From the NCBI GenBank assembly GCA_050298035.1, contig JBNKTK010000054.1:1-23319 (forward strand): a DNA stretch of 23,319 nt, in the 5' to 3' direction. The notes under the pieces were generated by a model that was given only the letters and a program-made list of their open reading frames with translations, was not told the DNA's origin and searched no databases. Of this stretch, positions 1-9,800 are shown piece by piece. The stretch's first letter is position 1; each line of letters starts with the position of its first letter. Position numbers and translations under genes: made by a program. Origin of the DNA: Gaoshiqia sp050298035. Its GTDB lineage: Bacteria; Bacteroidota; Bacteroidia; Bacteroidales; Prolixibacteraceae.

Positions 1-96
1 ATATCGGGATATTGGGCAAACAGGATCTTTGCCCTTGCTTTTTGTGTGTCCGACCATCTGTCCGGTGATTTGAAGAGGGATCAATTCAACATTTGA
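1..96 (+). CDS. C-terminal fragment of an unidentified protein
   Basis: Frame 1 is open from the first base to a TGA at 94-96 and encodes 31 residues ending SGDLKRDQFNI. The stretch ALAFCVSDHLSGD faintly recalls the C-terminal part of nucleoside phosphorylases (ALAICTVSD... in DeoD-type enzymes), but this is too short to assign. The position supports a real gene end: it would converge on the leftward methyltransferase gene that stops at 128, with a hairpin between them. The rest of the gene lies outside the window. Confidence 0.35.
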   Translation: MSGYWANRIFALAFCVSDHLSGDLKRDQFNI

Positions 97-108
97 GTGG
101 ATTGATCC
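78..108. terminator. Hairpin between convergent gene ends
   Basis: GGATCAAT (78-85) and ATTGATCC (101-108) form a perfect 8-bp stem with a 15-nt loop. It overlaps the end of the + strand reading frame and lies just past the stop of the leftward methyltransferase gene, where a bidirectional terminator is expected. Neither side has a strong T-run, so intrinsic termination is uncertain. Confidence 0.35.
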
Positions 109-127
109 AACTTGTGTAACCGGGCTT

Positions 128-1261
128 CTATTTTTTCCTTGAACCTCTGTACAATTCATATTTCCGGAAACTACATTCCAGCGAGCCATTAAACAGCGGG
201 ACTTTTTTTGCAGGTCGCAACCCTATTGATTTCAAACAAGCATTGGTACTTATAATCCAGGCTTCAGCACCTGAATAATGATGCTTCAACCGTTCTCCAA
301 GCATTGCATAAAAATCAGCATCTCCGGTCTGAATACGTTCGCCATAGGGCGGATTAAACAACAAGAAATCAGATTCGGATTTTCGCTGAGTATTTCTAAA
401 GTCAGCAATTTCAAGCTTGACCACATCAGACACCTTGGCCTTTTCAATATTTTTATAGGCCAAATCAATATTCCGTCTGGAAATGTCTGATCCATGAATA
501 TCGAAATCAATCTCTTTATGATTGTAACTGCTTTGAATTTTGGAAAAAACAGTTTTATCAAAATTTTTCCAGTTTTGAAAGGCATAATCCCGGCCAACTT
601 CTCCGGGAAGAATATTTTTAGCAAGCATCGCCGCTTCGATAACAATTGTACCTGACCCGCACATCGGATCGATTAGGGGCTCTTCCCCACTCCACCCCGA
701 TATTTTCAACATGCCAGCAGCCAACACCTCACTTATAGGCGCCTCATGAATTCCGATACGATACCCCCTTTTGTGCAACGACTCGCCACTACTATCAAGC
801 GAAATAGTCCCGACATTATTGGCAATATGCAGATTAATCAATACCTGCGGATTTTTTACATCAACAGAAGGCCTTGTTCCACTTACCCGGCGGAATCTAT
901 CAACAATAGCATCCTTAAGCTTAAGGGAGGCAAACATCGAGTTCTTAAACTGATCGCTAAACACAGTACTTTGAACTGCAAAGGTTTTCCCCGGATCAAA
1001 ATAATCTTCCCACCGGATTTTTATCGCCTGGTGATACAAATCATCAGCCCGAAGTATTTTAAAAGTCCGAACAGGCACCAATATTTTCAAAGCCGTGCGT
1101 AAAGAATAATTGGCCCGGTATATCATCTCGAGATTGCCAGCAAAGTAAACAGCCCGTCTGCCCAATTGAATTTCATCGGCACCCAAAGCCATTAACTCTC
1201 CGGCCAAAACCTCTTCCAGGCCGGCATAGGTAGTAGCTACCAACTGATTATTTTCAAACAT
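128..1261 (-). CDS. rlmL: THUMP-domain SAM-dependent RNA methyltransferase (RlmL-like)
   Basis: The 377-residue protein matches the N2-guanosine rRNA methyltransferase family, whose best-known member RlmL modifies G2445 of 23S rRNA. An N-terminal ferredoxin-like/THUMP region (about 1-155) should bind RNA. The Rossmann methyltransferase domain follows, with a SAM-binding DPMCGSGT at 198-205 and the catalytic NPPYGER at 303-309, the N-P-P-Y signature of amino-group methylation. E. coli RlmL is fused to a second methyltransferase (RlmK). This protein stops after the RlmL part, the usual Bacteroidota form. It starts 11 bp after the cysE stop and is probably cotranscribed with cysK-cysE. The exact target nucleotide is inferred from the family only. 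Confidence 0.88.
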   Translation of the reverse strand: MFENNQLVATTYAGLEEVLAGELMALGADEIQLGRRAVYFAGNLEMIYRANYSLRTALKILVPVRTFKILRADDLYHQAIKIRWEDYFDPGKTFAVQSTVFSDQFKNSMFASLKLKDAIVDRFRRVSGTRPSVDVKNPQVLINLHIANNVGTISLDSSGESLHKRGYRIGIHEAPISEVLAAGMLKISGWSGEEPLIDPMCGSGTIVIEAAMLAKNILPGEVGRDYAFQNWKNFDKTVFSKIQSSYNHKEIDFDIHGSDISRRNIDLAYKNIEKAKVSDVVKLEIADFRNTQRKSESDFLLFNPPYGERIQTGDADFYAMLGERLKHHYSGAEAWIISTNACLKSIGLRPAKKVPLFNGSLECSFRKYELYRGSRKK

Positions 1262-1272
1262 GATATTTTTTC

Positions 1273-2214
1273 TTAAATGCCAGCCCCATCGGAAAAAGAA
1301 GTTTCCCGGGCTTTAAACTGAACAAGCTTTGAATTTGGAGGAACGTTGTTTGTTACCCAAACGTTACCTCCGATAACTGAATTCTGCCCAATGCGAATCC
1401 GTCCCAAGATGGTAGCCTGTGCATAAATGATCACATTGTCTTCAACAATAGGATGACGAGGAACACCTTTAATCGGGTTCCCGTCAGCATCCAACGGAAA
1501 GCTTTTGGCTCCCAGGGTCACCCCCTGATACAATTTTACGTTGCTGCCTATGATACAAGTTGAACCGATAACGACACCTGTACCATGGTCAATTGTAAAT
1601 GACTCACCGATCTGTGCTTTGGGATGAATATCAATCCCTGTTTCAGAATGCGCCATTTCGCCAATGATCCGTGGAATTAACGGAACACCCAATTCCAGCA
1701 AGCGATGAGCAATCCGGTAATTTGAAATTGCCCGTATTGCCGGATAGCAAAAGATTACTTCACTCCGGCTCTTGGCGGCAGGATCACCCAGAAAGGCCGC
1801 TTCAACATCTGTAACCAGTATTCTCCGAATCTCCGGCAAATAAGAAATAAAATCAGAAGCCAATCCCTGTGCATAGCGACTACGCTCCTTTATATCCATA
1901 TTTTCAGGATCTTCGCAGGTAAAGCAAAGCCCTGCCAGAATCTGTTCCGACAGTAATTCGAACACCTCATCGATGTAAACTCCCATATAATGGCGAATCG
2001 TATCGGGACGTAAACTCGTATTGCCAAAATACCCCGGGAACAAAATTTCCCTGGTCATATTGACAAATTTTGCCAACTTCTCAGTTGAAGGAAGAGGTTC
2101 GCCCAGACGATGTTCGTGGCAAACCATATCGTATGTTTTCGGATCAGCCAACTGATCAACCGTCCGGTTTAATTTACTTAAGATTGTATTCTCAGATTGC
2201 ATTTTTTTCACCAT
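1273..2214 (-). CDS. cysE: Serine O-acetyltransferase
   Basis: The enzyme transfers acetyl from acetyl-CoA to L-serine, giving O-acetylserine for cysteine synthesis. In the 313-residue product a helical N-terminal region (about 1-180) precedes a left-handed beta-helix of hexapeptide repeats (about 190-300) with the segments IGESFTIDHGTG, IGSTCIIGSNV, ILGRIRIG and IGGNVWV. H210 in IDHGTG, with D195 nearby, and H254 in PRHP correspond to the residues that bind and activate serine. The C-terminal tail after the helix is where cysteine feedback and CysK docking occur in the family, and here it ends in Ile, as CysK-binding tails do. Its start overlaps the end of cysK by 23 bp; an ATG at 2202 (Met5) would shorten the overlap to 11 bp. 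The overlap suggests translational coupling. Confidence 0.93.
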   Translation of the reverse strand: MVKKMQSENTILSKLNRTVDQLADPKTYDMVCHEHRLGEPLPSTEKLAKFVNMTREILFPGYFGNTSLRPDTIRHYMGVYIDEVFELLSEQILAGLCFTCEDPENMDIKERSRYAQGLASDFISYLPEIRRILVTDVEAAFLGDPAAKSRSEVIFCYPAIRAISNYRIAHRLLELGVPLIPRIIGEMAHSETGIDIHPKAQIGESFTIDHGTGVVIGSTCIIGSNVKLYQGVTLGAKSFPLDADGNPIKGVPRHPIVEDNVIIYAQATILGRIRIGQNSVIGGNVWVTNNVPPNSKLVQFKARETSFSDGAGI

Positions 2215-3130
2215 TAAATAAAGTGGTACTTAAATATCGTTCTCCTGTGTCACAAATAATGACAACCAAGTGCTTCCCTTTGTTCTCTTCGCGACGGGCT
2301 ATTTGCAAAGCGGCATACACATTGGCACCCGAGGAGATTCCACAGAATAACCCTTCTTCTTTGGCCAACACCCTGGCTTGCTCAAAAGCGACATCGTCGC
2401 TTACCCGGAAAATCTCATCATAAATATCCGTATTGAGCACTTTGGGGATGAACCCGGGACCAATTCCCTGGATGCGATGCGAACCGGGATCGTTACCTGA
2501 AAGCACGGCTGAGTTCTCAGGTTCAACAACAACACTGTATAAATCCGGTTTCAATTTCTTCAATTCTTCAGAAACTCCGGTGATGGTACCACCGGTGCCG
2601 GCCCCGGCTACAAAAATATCGATCAATCCGTCTGTATCGTTCCATATTTCCTTTGCAGTAGTTTTTCGGTGCATTTCTGCATTTGCCGGATTCTCAAACT
2701 GCATTGGCACAAACGAATTCGCGATAGAAGACGCCAACTCCTCTGTTTTGGCAATTGATTCCTTCATCCCTCCTTTGGCAGAAGTTAAAACCAATTCGGC
2801 GCCATATGCTTTTAGGATCAAACGGCGCTCAACCGAAACGCTTTCGGGCATTACAATGATCAGTTTGTAACCACGTACGGCACAAACCATCGCCAGACCA
2901 ATACCCGTGTTGCCACTTGTCGGTTCAATAATAACCGTATCCTGCGTAATAAGGCCTTTTTCTTCTGCAGCCTGGATCATGGCCAGGGCTAAGCGATCCT
3001 TGACACTTCCTCCAGGATTCTGAGATTCCAATTTGGCATACACATTTGCGTAACATCCGGTAGTCACACGGTTTAACTTCACTAAAGGTGTGCCTCCAAT
3101 CAACGCTGTTATATCTGAAGCTATCTTCAT
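2192..3130 (-). CDS. cysK: Cysteine synthase A (O-acetylserine sulfhydrylase)
   Basis: This PLP enzyme joins O-acetylserine and sulfide to make cysteine, the step after CysE. The 312-residue length is typical. The PLP lysine is K44 in NPGGSVKDR. The substrate loop PTSGNTG is at 70-76. The glycine-rich phosphate-binding loop GAGTGGTITG is at 176-185, and GISSGAN lies at 264-270. It is the first gene of a leftward cysK-cysE-rlmL unit, with a Bacteroidota-type promoter about 80 bp upstream. The family includes CysM and cystathionine beta-synthase-like forms, but the motifs and the cysE neighbour favour CysK. Confidence 0.95.
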   Translation of the reverse strand: MKIASDITALIGGTPLVKLNRVTTGCYANVYAKLESQNPGGSVKDRLALAMIQAAEEKGLITQDTVIIEPTSGNTGIGLAMVCAVRGYKLIIVMPESVSVERRLILKAYGAELVLTSAKGGMKESIAKTEELASSIANSFVPMQFENPANAEMHRKTTAKEIWNDTDGLIDIFVAGAGTGGTITGVSEELKKLKPDLYSVVVEPENSAVLSGNDPGSHRIQGIGPGFIPKVLNTDIYDEIFRVSDDVAFEQARVLAKEEGLFCGISSGANVYAALQIARREENKGKHLVVIICDTGERYLSTTLFNGEKNAI

Positions 3131-3209
3131 TTGATTAAGTTTTCGAATGTCATTTTAATGATAAACAAACCTTTCTAATCGAATCTGCTTGTTCCACCGG
3201 AACACAAAA

Positions 3210-3241
3210 CAAAAGTCTTCTTTTTAATAATGAAATACAAA
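3210..3241 (-). promoter_or_regulatory. Predicted promoter of cysK-cysE-rlmL
   Basis: On the minus strand a TTTG (3238-3241) is followed after 20 nt by GACTTTTG (3210-3217), seven of eight matches to the Bacteroidota -7 box TAnnTTTG. The -33 box abuts the stop codon of the kinase gene. A small stem GTTCC-ACC-GGAAC (3191-3203) lies in the predicted 5' leader. Confidence 0.5.
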
Positions 3242-3775
3242 TCAATGTGAGTGGAAATGAAAAATTTCATTCTGAACAGCCTCAATGGCCTGAAACAACC
3301 GGTCATCGCCTAATCCGCCAACTTCAACAAAACGAAGATTCCGGGAAATAAGCTCCTGTTTATACCGGTTAAAAAGTTGGATTCGTTCGTCACCACCGTT
3401 TTCCCGCAAGGGATCAGGTTCCCAAGGGATATCAGGCCGGCAAAGCAAAAACAGATCAACCCGGCAACTTGAAATTGCATCCTCCAACCAAGATGGAACC
3501 CGTTTAAAAACCCACTCAAACCAAATTTTTGTAATAATTAGCCAGGTATCAAAAAAAACAATCTCTTCAGGCAGGTCATTAAGGCTTTCGTATTGATGAA
3601 GCTGGGTGCGGGCAATTTTCTCAACATCATCATAAGTATAGTTGTGACCTTTATCTGCTAAATATTCCCGGGCATACTCCGGAAACCAGGCAGCATCGAA
3701 ATGTGCCGCCAATGCTTTTGTCAACGTGCTTTTTGCTGTTGACTCCGGGCCTGTAAGTACTATTATTTTTTTCAT
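3242..3775 (-). CDS. NadR-like ribosylnicotinamide kinase (AAA_28 ATPase)
   Basis: This 177-residue P-loop kinase resembles the C-terminal nicotinamide riboside kinase domain of NadR. It starts with a beta-strand and a Walker A loop GPESTAKST (about residues 9-17). EYAREYL follows at about 32-38 and the Walker-B-like VFFDTW comes later, both characteristic of this family. It should phosphorylate imported nicotinamide riboside to NMN. I prefer the ATG at 3775 over an in-frame TTG at 3784. It begins 40 bp after pnuC stops, so transporter and kinase form a salvage pair: uptake by PnuC is driven by trapping through phosphorylation. The adenylyltransferase and repressor domains of enterobacterial NadR are absent. 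Confidence 0.85.
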   Translation of the reverse strand: MKKIIVLTGPESTAKSTLTKALAAHFDAAWFPEYAREYLADKGHNYTYDDVEKIARTQLHQYESLNDLPEEIVFFDTWLIITKIWFEWVFKRVPSWLEDAISSCRVDLFLLCRPDIPWEPDPLRENGGDERIQLFNRYKQELISRNLRFVEVGGLGDDRLFQAIEAVQNEIFHFHSH

Positions 3776-3815
3776 TTTAGTCAATATATCCGGAGAAAGG
3801 CCAATCCAACGAATT

Positions 3816-4418
3816 TTATTTATTCTGTTCAGCCATCATCGCTTTTCGCCACTGAAAATACCCCAATACGGCCATCACGGTATAAATGACAAACAAAATC
3901 ACGGTGGGCCACATGCTTTTTAAAGCATATAAAATGGCTGAGAGAAAATCAACAAAAATCCAGATCAGCCAATGCTCAATATATTTTCGGGCCAACATCC
4001 AGGTTGCAACCAGGCTTAGTGCTGTTGTCAGCGAATCGCCCACCGGCACTGGTGAATCCGTATAATTTTTCAGAACAAAAACAATCAACAGAAATAGCAC
4101 GACAGAAGCTGCTACCAACCACCACCATTGCTTCCGGGGTGTAACTATAACCGGGAGATGGTCTTTTTTTTCCGGACTTCCTTTCAACCAATGGTACCAG
4201 CCGTAAATACTGACTGCAATGTAGTAAACCTGCAGTGCCATGTCAGCATAAAACTTCGACACGAAAAATACATACACATACAAGGCAGAAGTCAGCAAAC
4301 CAACAGGCCAGGTCCAAATGCGTTGTTCAATCGAAAGAATAATATACACAAAGCCCAGTATAGCGCCAAGCACCTCGACATAATTGGCAATCAGCCAATT
4401 CCATACATTTTCAACCAT
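3816..4418 (-). CDS. pnuC: Nicotinamide riboside transporter PnuC
   Basis: The 200-residue integral membrane protein has about seven hydrophobic segments and the PnuC-typical motif YGWYHW (about residues 72-77) after QVYYIAVSI. W-rich stretches near the N-terminus (YIILSIEQRIWTWPVGLLTS) are also typical. PnuC proteins are SWEET-like facilitators for vitamin precursors. Related proteins carry thiamine (PnuT) or riboflavin (PnuX). The adjacent NadR-like kinase and the lack of a visible TPP or FMN riboswitch favour nicotinamide riboside. It starts 3 bp past the stop of the S41 protease gene, so the two are almost certainly cotranscribed. Confidence 0.88.
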   Translation of the reverse strand: MVENVWNWLIANYVEVLGAILGFVYIILSIEQRIWTWPVGLLTSALYVYVFFVSKFYADMALQVYYIAVSIYGWYHWLKGSPEKKDHLPVIVTPRKQWWWLVAASVVLFLLIVFVLKNYTDSPVPVGDSLTTALSLVATWMLARKYIEHWLIWIFVDFLSAILYALKSMWPTVILFVIYTVMAVLGYFQWRKAMMAEQNK

Positions 4419-4421
4419 CGA

Positions 4422-6035
4422 TTATTTATCAACCAAAAGTTTATCGTACTCCGTCGTATTTTCCAATACGTCCAATGCTTTCTTAATGGTTTCGTCATCC
4501 TTGTTCACGACCTGGTAAAAGAATCCCTGTCCAAACAAATCGCGCGCAAGTATTGCTTTGGCCTGTTTCCGGATCAGCGGTTTTGCAAAATTCAGACTTT
4601 CATCCGTCTTTTCAATTTTTTCAGAATCTGCAGCAGCAACAACTTTATCAATAAAATCATCACCTATCTCAAAACCATCACTAAACGAATCAAAATCAGT
4701 ATATTTCTTTGTGAATTTTTCCCGATTCGAATCCATGTAACCCATTACCTCAGTATATAAGATATTCTTTCTCACCAACTGATTGAAATAAGCATAGTTT
4801 GCAGAAGTATCAACCGGCACAAAGATGTCGGGCATGATGCCCCCACCGCCATAAACTGTCCTTTTACTTTTCAAAGTTGAATACGTTTGTTCTTCATCAA
4901 AATGAATGCTGTCGGCCGAAAAGAGCTCACCATTTTCAAACCGTTGCAGGTAATCTTTCCGGTAGGCATCAACGCCTTCCTCGTATGGTTTTTGGATACA
5001 GCGTCCGCTTGGCGTATAATAATGAGCGGTTGTCAAACGGATCATTGATCCATCGTTTAGCGGGAATGGCTGTTGTACCAATCCTTTTCCAAACGACCGA
5101 CGACCAATAATAACGCCCCGGTCCCAATCCTGAATGGCACCCGATACGATCTCACTAGCCGAAGCCGAGCCTTCATCGATCAGGACAACAAGTTTCCCCT
5201 GCTCGAATTCACCAAGGGCGGTTGCATTGTAATCTTTGCGGTTATCGTGAACACCTTCGGTATAAACAACCAGTTTGTATGCGCCTAAAAACTGATCAGC
5301 TAGCTCAATGGCAGCTTTCAGGTAGCCTCCGCCGTTACCACGCAAATCAAGCACGAGGTTCCTAAAGCCGTTTTTCGTCTTCAAATCTTTTATGGCCGTA
5401 AAGAATTCATCGGTTGTTGTTGCCGAAAAACGGTTCAGCTTGATGTAGCCGGTTTCGTCATTCAGCATATAGGAAGCATCCAGGCTGTTGATTGGAATTT
5501 TATCACGAATAATTGTAAAATCAAGCAAACCTGTATTTCGTTTGCGCTTAATCTTTAATTCCACTTTTGTGCCCTTGTCGCCACGAAGCATATCAAACAC
5601 ATCGCTGTTTTTCAAGCCAATCCCGGCAATTGGTTTATCATCAACCACCATAATGCGGTCGCCGGGCAACAAGCCAACTTTCTCGGAAGGCCCCCCGGGG
5701 ATTGTTGTTACCACAATCAACGTGTCCTTCAAAATGTTGAAAGAAATACCTATTCCTTCGAAACTTCCCTGCAAAGGCTCGTTCATTTTATCAACCTCTT
5801 CTTTTGAAATATAAACTGAATGCGGATCCAGTTTACTCAGAACTTCAACAATTGCATCTTCGGTAAGCTTGTCAATATTGGTGGTATCAACGTAATAACT
5901 TTCGACCAGTCGCAGGATACGGCCAAACTTCACCATATTCGTTTGTACATCCTGAGCATTCACTGAGGGGCAGATCAACATTATTATGAAAACAACTGTC
6001 AATCCAAATCCTTTAATTTTTAAACTGCTTCTCAT
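4422..6035 (-). CDS. S41 family C-terminal processing peptidase (CtpA/Prc-like)
   Basis: This predicted periplasmic serine protease cleaves proteins from their C-terminus. Taking ATG at 6035, the product is 537 residues with a signal peptide (about 1-27, ending SVNA-QD). A longer reading frame uses TTG at 6095, but the predicted promoter lies inside that extension, so 6035 is preferred. A PDZ domain (about 88-165) contains the FEGIGISF and LPGDRI segments. The catalytic domain has GYIKLNRF, the carboxylate-binding LRGNGGG, the nucleophile in EGSASASE (S292 by homology) and the general base Lys in RSFGKG (K317). The Ser-Lys spacing of 25 equals that of E. coli Tsp. It is the first gene of an operon with pnuC and the NR kinase. 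The functional link between protease and NAD salvage is not obvious. Confidence 0.93.
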   Translation of the reverse strand: MRSSLKIKGFGLTVVFIIMLICPSVNAQDVQTNMVKFGRILRLVESYYVDTTNIDKLTEDAIVEVLSKLDPHSVYISKEEVDKMNEPLQGSFEGIGISFNILKDTLIVVTTIPGGPSEKVGLLPGDRIMVVDDKPIAGIGLKNSDVFDMLRGDKGTKVELKIKRKRNTGLLDFTIIRDKIPINSLDASYMLNDETGYIKLNRFSATTTDEFFTAIKDLKTKNGFRNLVLDLRGNGGGYLKAAIELADQFLGAYKLVVYTEGVHDNRKDYNATALGEFEQGKLVVLIDEGSASASEIVSGAIQDWDRGVIIGRRSFGKGLVQQPFPLNDGSMIRLTTAHYYTPSGRCIQKPYEEGVDAYRKDYLQRFENGELFSADSIHFDEEQTYSTLKSKRTVYGGGGIMPDIFVPVDTSANYAYFNQLVRKNILYTEVMGYMDSNREKFTKKYTDFDSFSDGFEIGDDFIDKVVAAADSEKIEKTDESLNFAKPLIRKQAKAILARDLFGQGFFYQVVNKDDETIKKALDVLENTTEYDKLLVDK

Positions 6036-6064
6036 CCTCTGCTGTTTTTTGAAATAATAAACGA

Positions 6065-6096
6065 TAAAGATAAAATTATTATCACCCCACAACAAA
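6065..6096 (-). promoter_or_regulatory. Predicted promoter of the S41 protease-pnuC-kinase operon
   Basis: On the minus strand TTTG (6093-6096), 20 nt, then TATCTTTA (6065-6072, seven of eight matches to TAnnTTTG). Transcription would begin near 6058, leaving a leader of about 20 nt before the ATG at 6035. Confidence 0.5.
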
Positions 6097-6209
6097 CGTG
6101 AGACTGTTAATAAATGCGAACTTGGCTTTCACCGGGATTTTCAGGCACGAAAACGGAAGCGAAGTTTTTTCGACGCGAAGACAATTAATTTGGAAAATAA
6201 AATCCGGAA

Positions 6210-6653
6210 TTAACGAATCCGGTCAATCGAACGGATCAAAGCCTCGTCTTTACCAATACTGCGAATTGCCAGGTAATCCAGAATAATTGCAATTAACGGA
6301 AAAACCACGGGCAACTTGAAGCTTATTTCGGCGCCATCGAATGAATAGTAGGTGAAGAAATAAAACAATCCGAACAAACCGAGCATCAGGATGATTGAAA
6401 ATACAAGCAACCGGATTTGAAGAATACGCTTTTTATATATGAACAATGCAACAACGTGCAAAAGCAAAATAATACCTATAAATGTCGCTATTGCCGTTCC
6501 GCTTTCTTTTATCCCATCGATTGAAACAATGCCCCGTATATCAAAGAGATAAACATGACTGTCCTGAACGATTTCAGCAAAAGTCAAGGAAAATAATGAC
6601 CCGATCAGGATCGCTGAAATCAGCATGTAAAGTGTTTGTATTCTTTGTATCAT
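6210..6653 (-). CDS. DUF4293 family membrane protein
   Basis: The 147-residue protein has four hydrophobic helices (about 7-26, 51-72, 78-101 and 112-129). It opens with MIQRIQTLY and closes with DEALIRSIDRIR, the two conserved ends of the Bacteroidota-restricted DUF4293 family. No catalytic motif is visible and the family function is unknown. It is preceded by its own promoter and separated by about 170 bp from the upstream helicase gene, so it is probably transcribed alone. Confidence 0.8.
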   Translation of the reverse strand: MIQRIQTLYMLISAILIGSLFSLTFAEIVQDSHVYLFDIRGIVSIDGIKESGTAIATFIGIILLLHVVALFIYKKRILQIRLLVFSIILMLGLFGLFYFFTYYSFDGAEISFKLPVVFPLIAIILDYLAIRSIGKDEALIRSIDRIR

Positions 6654-6734
6654 TTTTACTGTTATAAGTGATCTAAACTAATTTCTGTCTCCTCACAATT
6701 CATGAAAGGAAAGAATGGAACCGAATTTCCCGGG

Positions 6735-6764
6735 CAAATTTACATTTTTGATCAGAACACACAA
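6735..6764 (-). promoter_or_regulatory. Predicted promoter of the DUF4293 gene
   Basis: On the minus strand TTG (6762-6764), 19 nt, then TAAATTTG (6735-6742), a perfect TAnnTTTG match. The leader would be about 75 nt. The rest of the 6654-6820 gap shows no other feature that I can support. Confidence 0.5.
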
Positions 6765-6820
6765 GTTTCAAAAGCCATTTTCAATTCAACCATTTGTGAT
6801 AGTATTGGCAACAGAAAAGA

Positions 6821-9800
6821 TCATTTCAATTCAACCACAACGCGTTTGTTGCTTCGTGTATACCAGATATATCCGCTAATATTATCATAGCCACATGCAC
6901 GCAACTCACGCATATATTGTCTGACCTGGTACGCATATTTGTCAAGCTCATGCTCACCCGATTTGTAATCGACAACAATCAACCGGCCATTCCCTATCAT
7001 GATACGGTCAGGACGCTTCAAGCCATTTTTACCTGTCAGGATATTGCGTTCGTTCAATACGCGGTAAGTTCCGTCAAACCAATGTTTCACCTCCGGATCG
7101 CCAAGTAGTTCACGGAGTTGCACTTTAATTGCCCCGGCCTCGTCAGATGCCAACATTCCGGCGAAAACAAGATCAGCAACAGCACGATCCAACTCATCGG
7201 AAGTCGTTATTTTCGCCAATATTTCGTGGATAATCCTGCCTTGGTTGATGTTTTTCCCGGATGACGTATCGGGTTCAAAAAAATGCTCATGATTTTTCCG
7301 CAATTGCAGGTAATTGCTAAAATCGGCAAACCGAAACTCATCCAAGCGGACACTATTGTTCGACACCTCTCGCTTCGCCTCGGCCATTATCAACTCACCA
7401 ATCGCGACAATCTGTTCATCTTCCTTGTAATTTTCACCTAGCTTTACTGTTAGGTATTCCTGACCATTGTGCGGAAAATGATCATCCAAATGAACTGCCT
7501 GTTTTAGCAAATCTCCAATCGTATTCAACTTTTTCCCGTAAGCCGACCAGGTAAACAAAGCCATTCGTGCACGGGTAAAAGCCACGTAAAGCAGGTTCAG
7601 GTTGTCAATGTAGTTGCTCATTTTCTCAACAAAGTACTCCTGATAAAACAGTGATTCTCCCATGTTCCGGGCAAATTTTACCGGCACCAGTTCAAGTTGA
7701 TCAAAGGGAGCGGTGCTGGGCTTGCACCACAGAACAGGCGCATGCATGGCAGATACCTCCAATGACCAGTCGCAAAACGGGATAAACACATAATTGTACT
7801 CCAGCCCTTTCGCTTTATGGATTGTCTGAATGCGAATTGCATCCAATTCTTCAGAAACGGCAACAGTTTTCTTCTGTCCCTGATCATCCCACCACTGCAA
7901 GAAGGTTGAGATATCGGCAGTCCGGTTTTTCATGAAAGCGGATACCTGGTCAATGAATGCCTGCAAATAGGCCAGTTCTTCTTTTAAGTCGAACAAGCAG
8001 AATATTTCACAGAGCTTAAAGATGACCTCCTGAAGGTTTCGCGAGCCAAGAGCCTCGCTGAAATAATCGCTTTTCAGGAACCGGAATAATTCATTCCGTT
8101 CATCGTCAATTGCCTCGAACTGATGGGAAACATCCGGAGAATATGGCTCCCGAAAGTCCATGCTCAATTGCTCCAATTCTCCGGCAGTTTTCAGTTGCGG
8201 CCGTTTGCCCAGCTTTTTCAGCCGGGGTTCAACATCCCTGTAATACTGAAAATTGGCAAAAGCGAGCGCCAGCTCATCATCCGGATCAATCAACAGGGCA
8301 AGAAGGGACAATACAAATGAAACAGAAGCAGCATTTTTAACATAGAGCGACTCGCTGGAAAGTACGTTAAAGTTATATTGTTCCTGATTTTTAGCCTTCT
8401 CGGCAAGCAAGCAATCGGCAATCAGCTTTGCTTCATCCTTCTTCCGCACTAAAATAGCGATATCGCTGGCACTTGCACCCAAATCCTGTACCCGTTTAAT
8501 CTGTGCGATCAAATCATCCAAAACAATCTGAAGCTTCTCATCATCATCGTCCCTTGTATTTTCATGAAAACTCATTCGGATGTATCCATCGTCTTTTGTT
8601 GTCCCCTGCCCTATTTCCTGTAAGCTTTCCCTGTAAATCGCAGACATCTGTTCTCGCAAAGGCAAATCGCCATGGCCGGTTTCTTCAAGTGCGGCATTGA
8701 AATGTTGCTGCAACAAGCCTGGCACAAGTTGAAAAATCCGGTTATTGAAACGAATAACATTCCCGGAACTACGCCAGTTTCGCACCAGGGTTTCTTCGGA
8801 TGAGCCATTTGCAGGAAAAGCATGGGCAACCTCTGACGCCAGCAAGTTCCAGTCGCCACTACGCCATCGGTAAATGGCTTGCTTCACATCGCCCACCAGC
8901 ATCCCCAGGTTATTCTCGGCAAGCGAGTTCCCAATCAACGGTTTGAAATTATTCCACTGCAAGCCGGACGTATCCTGAAATTCATCAATCATGAAATGCT
9001 GATAATAGACACCGGTTTTTTCATAAACGAAAGGGGTTTCCGAATCGGCAATGATCTGTTTCAGCAGACTACCCGATTCAGAGATCAGGATGACCCCTTT
9101 TTCGCGGGTAACTTTCCGCACCATTTCCTGCAAATCAACAAGGATACCCAGCGTGTACAGTTGATTGACAATCAGCTTGGCGGTCGTGTAATTTTTATTA
9201 TCTCGCTGATAAAGGTTCAACGCCTCAGCTAACAGAAGATGTAAACTATGGGCAGCATCCTGCACCGTGGCAGGATCATTCTTTTTGCACAAATTTGAAG
9301 GGTCTTCAACAGCCTGCAGCACACGTGTCCCTGGTGTAAAATCGGCCTTCAGCATTTTCGAGAAACTGTTGGCTGCGCCATTTGCACCATACTTGAAATC
9401 GGCAGCCGACAACCCGGCTGATTCCATAGCCGACAAGCCATTTTTCCCAATCTGCTTCAGTTTATCGTCATATTGAATGATGATTTGCTGCAAATCCCGT
9501 CGGTAATTGCGGATGAACGTTTTATCGTTCAGCTTCTCATGCAGTGATTGGTTCAGTTCTTTGAAGGTTTCGTTGTAAATTTGCCGGCCAAGTTTCAAAA
9601 TATCTCCTTTCAGGTTCCATCCGCCACCTTCCTGTATCTTGTCCCGGGCAAACTGTTTGAGCCATTCCAGCAAATCACGGTCTTCCTCAATGGAAAGCAA
9701 CAACTCATCAACAGCTTCATCCAAAATCTGCTCATCGTCCAAATCGACCTGATAAGCCGTATTAATACCCAACTCCCGGTTGAAAGCTTTGATTACACGC

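Noticed and set aside
746..1102. 118-residue + strand ORF inside the methyltransferase gene, and similar long antisense frames inside addA, cysK and DPP IV
   Set aside because: They lie opposite clearly identified genes with intact catalytic motifs and show no recognisable domains of their own.
3816..4418. PnuC-like protein as a thiamine transporter (PnuT)
   Set aside because: No TPP riboswitch or thiamine gene is nearby, and the NadR-like riboside kinase follows directly.
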